A DNA stretch of 64,000 bases from Actinoplanes sichuanensis (GTDB lineage: Bacteria > Actinomycetota > Actinomycetes > Mycobacteriales > Micromonosporaceae), in NCBI RefSeq assembly GCF_033097365.1, contig NZ_AP028461.1, forward strand, positions 5,146,001 through 5,210,000, written 5' to 3'. The position numbers and the translations under genes were made by a program. Each line of letters opens with the position of its first letter. The stretch's first letter is position 1. Below, one piece after another: positions 61,886 to 64,000 of this stretch. The notes below the pieces were generated by a model that searched no databases, was not told where the DNA came from, and saw only the letters and a program-made list of their open reading frames with translations.

Positions 61886-62964
61886 GTTCCGGTACCCGCG
61901 TCCTGGAAGTCGATCGGGGCGGGCTGGGCCTGGACGAACTCCCAGGTGTAGCTTCCCTCGGCCAGACGCATGAACAGCATGCCGAACAGGGCGATCGAGG
62001 TGCCGGCGTACTTGGCCGCGATCCGCCCGGCCAGGTCGGGCCGCTCGTGCTCGTCGGCGACGTCGTAGTTGTTCGCGCCGCCGGTGCCGACGATGAACTG
62101 GCGGATGCCCTTGTCCTCCGGGACGACCACCGGCGGCGCCATCGCCGTGTCGCTGTTCGCGGTGGCCTTGCCGAGCGGCTCGAACCGCTGGTAGTTGTGG
62201 TCGTGGCTGACCAGGACGACGTCGACGCCCCCGTCGAGCAGGGCGTTCCAGACCGGGGTCAGCGGCGCGTAGTCGCCGTGGTGGCCGGCCGACCACAGCG
62301 GGTGGTGCCAGTAGGCGAGCGTGCACTTGTTGGGGTGGGCGGCCATGTCGTCCTTCAGCCAGGTCATCATCTTGCTGCCCTTGTCACAGCGGTTCTGTGG
62401 GCTGCACAGGTTCGAGTTGACCGCGATCATGTGCCAGCTGCCGATGTCGTAGCTGTAGGCGCCGGGAACGCCGTACGTGTTCTCCTGCTCGGCCTGTTTG
62501 CCGAAGTAGCCGTAGTAGCCGGCGGCCTCGGCGGTCTGGTACTCGTGGTTGCCCGGGACCGGCCGGCTGATCGCCTTGTACGGGCCGAAGAACTGGTCGT
62601 ACACGTTGGCGAACTCCTCGGCCTTGCCCTTCTCGTACTGCAGGTCGCCGAGTGGCAGGAAGGCGGCCAGGCGCTGACCGGCGAGCAGGTCGGCGACCTT
62701 GTTCTCCCGGCAGCCGGCCGGACTGCCCTCGCCACCCCGGTAGACCAGGTTGGTGGGCGCGCACGCGATGTCACCGACGGCGGCGATGAGTTCCCCGTCG
62801 GCGTCGGCGGCGACCTGTGGCACGGCGGTGCGGGTCGGGCCGGTCTTGGGGTCGGAGTCCCCACTCAGCGCGGCATAACCGGCGGTCGGCAGGAGTACGG
62901 CGGCCAGCAGCCCGGCGATCAGACCGGTATGACGCCGGCGCCGCCGGCTCAGTTCGAAACCCAC
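61876..62964 (-). CDS. Exported metallophosphoesterase
   Basis: This 362-aa calcineurin-like phosphoesterase has all metal motifs: AVGDIAC, PLGDLQY, PGNHEY, YWHHPLWSAGHHG and VSHDHNYQRF. A signal or anchor with five basic residues (RRRRRHTGLIAGLLAAVLLP) precedes the domain, so it works outside the membrane. I chose the GTG at 62964; an ATG at 63108 would overlap the divergent gene start. It resembles purple acid phosphatase-like extracellular enzymes. Co-transcribed with the FN3-RCC1 gene. Confidence 0.88.
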   Translation of the reverse strand: MGFELSRRRRRHTGLIAGLLAAVLLPTAGYAALSGDSDPKTGPTRTAVPQVAADADGELIAAVGDIACAPTNLVYRGGEGSPAGCRENKVADLLAGQRLAAFLPLGDLQYEKGKAEEFANVYDQFFGPYKAISRPVPGNHEYQTAEAAGYYGYFGKQAEQENTYGVPGAYSYDIGSWHMIAVNSNLCSPQNRCDKGSKMMTWLKDDMAAHPNKCTLAYWHHPLWSAGHHGDYAPLTPVWNALLDGGVDVVLVSHDHNYQRFEPLGKATANSDTAMAPPVVVPEDKGIRQFIVGTGGANNYDVADEHERPDLAGRIAAKYAGTSIALFGMLFMRLAEGSYTWEFVQAQPAPIDFQDAGTGTCH

Positions 62965-63106
62965 CCCAGCACGATCAGCGGTGCCGGTGGCCGGCCGGGC
63001 ACGGGTACGGGTGCAAACGGGTTGCCGTGCCCGGCGCCGCCGGAACTCCTGCCCGGCAACTCGCGGGTGACCCGGGCACACCCGCGGACCGGCAGAGTCG
63101 GTACGC

Positions 63107-64000
63107 ATGACGATCAGCTCGGGCCGCGTGCGGATGCTGGCCTTCGTGGCGTTCACCGCGATCACCCTGGCCGGGTCGGTCGGGTATGTCGCCGACGCGT
63201 ACGGCGACCGGATCGACGCCGCCACGGGCGCGGTCGGCGACACCGGCGGCGACCCGGCGGCCGTCGCCACGAAGCCGCACGTGGTGTTCCGTAACACCGC
63301 CGCCGGGCCGGGTGCGGGGCACGTCGCCCTGGTCACGCTGGACGCGCCGGGCGGGGCCCGGGCGATCACCCCGGCGGTCTGCGACCGGGTGTACGCGACC
63401 CGCGCCCGCACCGTCTGCCTGGCCGCCACGGCCACCGCGGTCAGCCGCACCTACCGGGTCAGCCTGCTCGACCGGGCCTGGGTCGGCGAGCGTGACCTGG
63501 ACAGTTTTCCCGGCCTGTCCAGCCGGACCCGGCTGGCCCGCGACTCGGCACACGTGGCGACCACGGCGTTCGTCTTCGGTGACTCGTACAACGAGCCGGG
63601 CCGGTTCTCCACCCGGACCACCATCAGCGACGTGACCGGGGCCGGCCGGGTGGAGCTGGAGGACTTCGAGTTCCGCGTCGACGGGCGGGTCAACAAGCGC
63701 AGCGATCGCAACTTCTGGGGTGTCACCTTCGCCCCGGACGGCGACACGTTCTACGCCACCGCGGCTTCGGCCGGCCGGACGTGGCTGGTCCGGGGCAGCC
63801 TGTCGGCGCGTACCCTGACCGCTCTGCATCCGGATGTGGAGTGTCCGTCGTTGTCCCCGGACGCCACCCGGGTCGCCTACAAGAAGCACGGTGACCTGCC
63901 CGACGGGCAGTGGCGACTGGCGGTGCTCGACCTGCGTACCGGGCGCGAGACCGTGCTGTCGGAGACCCGCAGCGTCGACGACCAGGCGGAGTGGCTCGAT
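63107..64000 (+). CDS. Exported beta-propeller (TolB-like) protein, 3' end outside window
   Basis: This partial protein has 298 residues visible. It has a signal or anchor (RVRMLAFVAFTAITLAGSVGYV) and repeats with F-A-P-D-G-D and LSPDATRVAYKKHG, the WD40/TolB-like propeller motif. It is divergent from the metallophosphoesterase gene. Function unknown. Confidence 0.75.
   Translation, partial: MTISSGRVRMLAFVAFTAITLAGSVGYVADAYGDRIDAATGAVGDTGGDPAAVATKPHVVFRNTAAGPGAGHVALVTLDAPGGARAITPAVCDRVYATRARTVCLAATATAVSRTYRVSLLDRAWVGERDLDSFPGLSSRTRLARDSAHVATTAFVFGDSYNEPGRFSTRTTISDVTGAGRVELEDFEFRVDGRVNKRSDRNFWGVTFAPDGDTFYATAASAGRTWLVRGSLSARTLTALHPDVECPSLSPDATRVAYKKHGDLPDGQWRLAVLDLRTGRETVLSETRSVDDQAEWLD

Noticed and set aside
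62965..63450. N-terminal extension of the metallophosphoesterase
   Set aside because: It would cover the divergent propeller gene, and it lies before the positively charged signal anchor.
1..64000. tRNA, rRNA, integrase, transposase or prophage genes
   Set aside because: None recognised by eye on either strand. A tRNAscan and ISfinder search would be needed to exclude small or degraded ones.

Overview
The window is GC-rich (roughly 70%), uses many GTG starts, and packs genes with ATGA/GTGA stop-start overlaps. Its content (Tat and lipoprotein substrate-binding proteins, TetR/LacI/LuxR regulators, IdeR- and Zur-like boxes, FN3/RCC1 secreted proteins) points to a filamentous actinobacterium, most plausibly Micromonosporaceae (Actinoplanes-like). 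That placement is inference. No rRNA, tRNA, CRISPR array, transposase or phage gene was recognised; the stretch reads as chromosome.

Layout. (1) 1-4678 and 9517-15110: a plant-polysaccharide locus. It has a hydroxyacid dehydrogenase (cut by the window start), an LplB/LplC/LplA-type ABC importer without its own ATPase, a LacI repressor, a DUF2264 protein and a Tat-exported PcRGLX/YetA-family protein (exo-rhamnogalacturonan lyase type). Five LacI-type palindromes sit at the promoters of these genes. (2) 5308-9421, inside that locus on the other strand: a large CHAT-protease gene directly coupled to a small gene of unknown function. (3) 15171-17777: TetR repressor with palindromic operators, an NmrA-like reductase and a quinone-oxidoreductase-like MDR protein. 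(4) 17840-24519: a complete Wadjet type I anti-plasmid operon, jetABCD. (5) 25267-36812: a zinc island. It holds ZnuABC-type transport with an ArsR protein, a methyltransferase, three PLP-enzyme genes (SufS-like, CysK-like fused to rhodanese, Y4yA-like decarboxylase), and a divergent permease/TIGR03943/propeller operon. Zur-like boxes precede znuA and the methyltransferase gene. (6) 36826-41685: AraC regulator and an iron-siderophore ABC importer behind an IdeR box. (7) 41655-44514: an alpha/beta hydrolase carrying an 18-bp repeat, a zinc-ribbon-like protein, and an Lrp/AzlCD branched-chain amino-acid exporter. (8) 44696-53124: assorted regulators and enzymes (TetR/MBL-fold pair, DUF2071, kinase-like P-loop protein, LAL-type LuxR regulator, MFS transporter, TPR protein). 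(9) 53431-64000: mostly secreted proteins: a GQP-repeat protein, a CHAP endopeptidase, a His-rich two-domain protein, a metallophosphoesterase coupled to a 7xFN3-14xRCC1 protein, and a propeller protein cut by the window end.

Most notable are the zinc island with sulfur-handling PLP enzymes (a possible undescribed zinc ligand pathway), the CHAT protease pair, the Wadjet operon and the shared LacI operator set.
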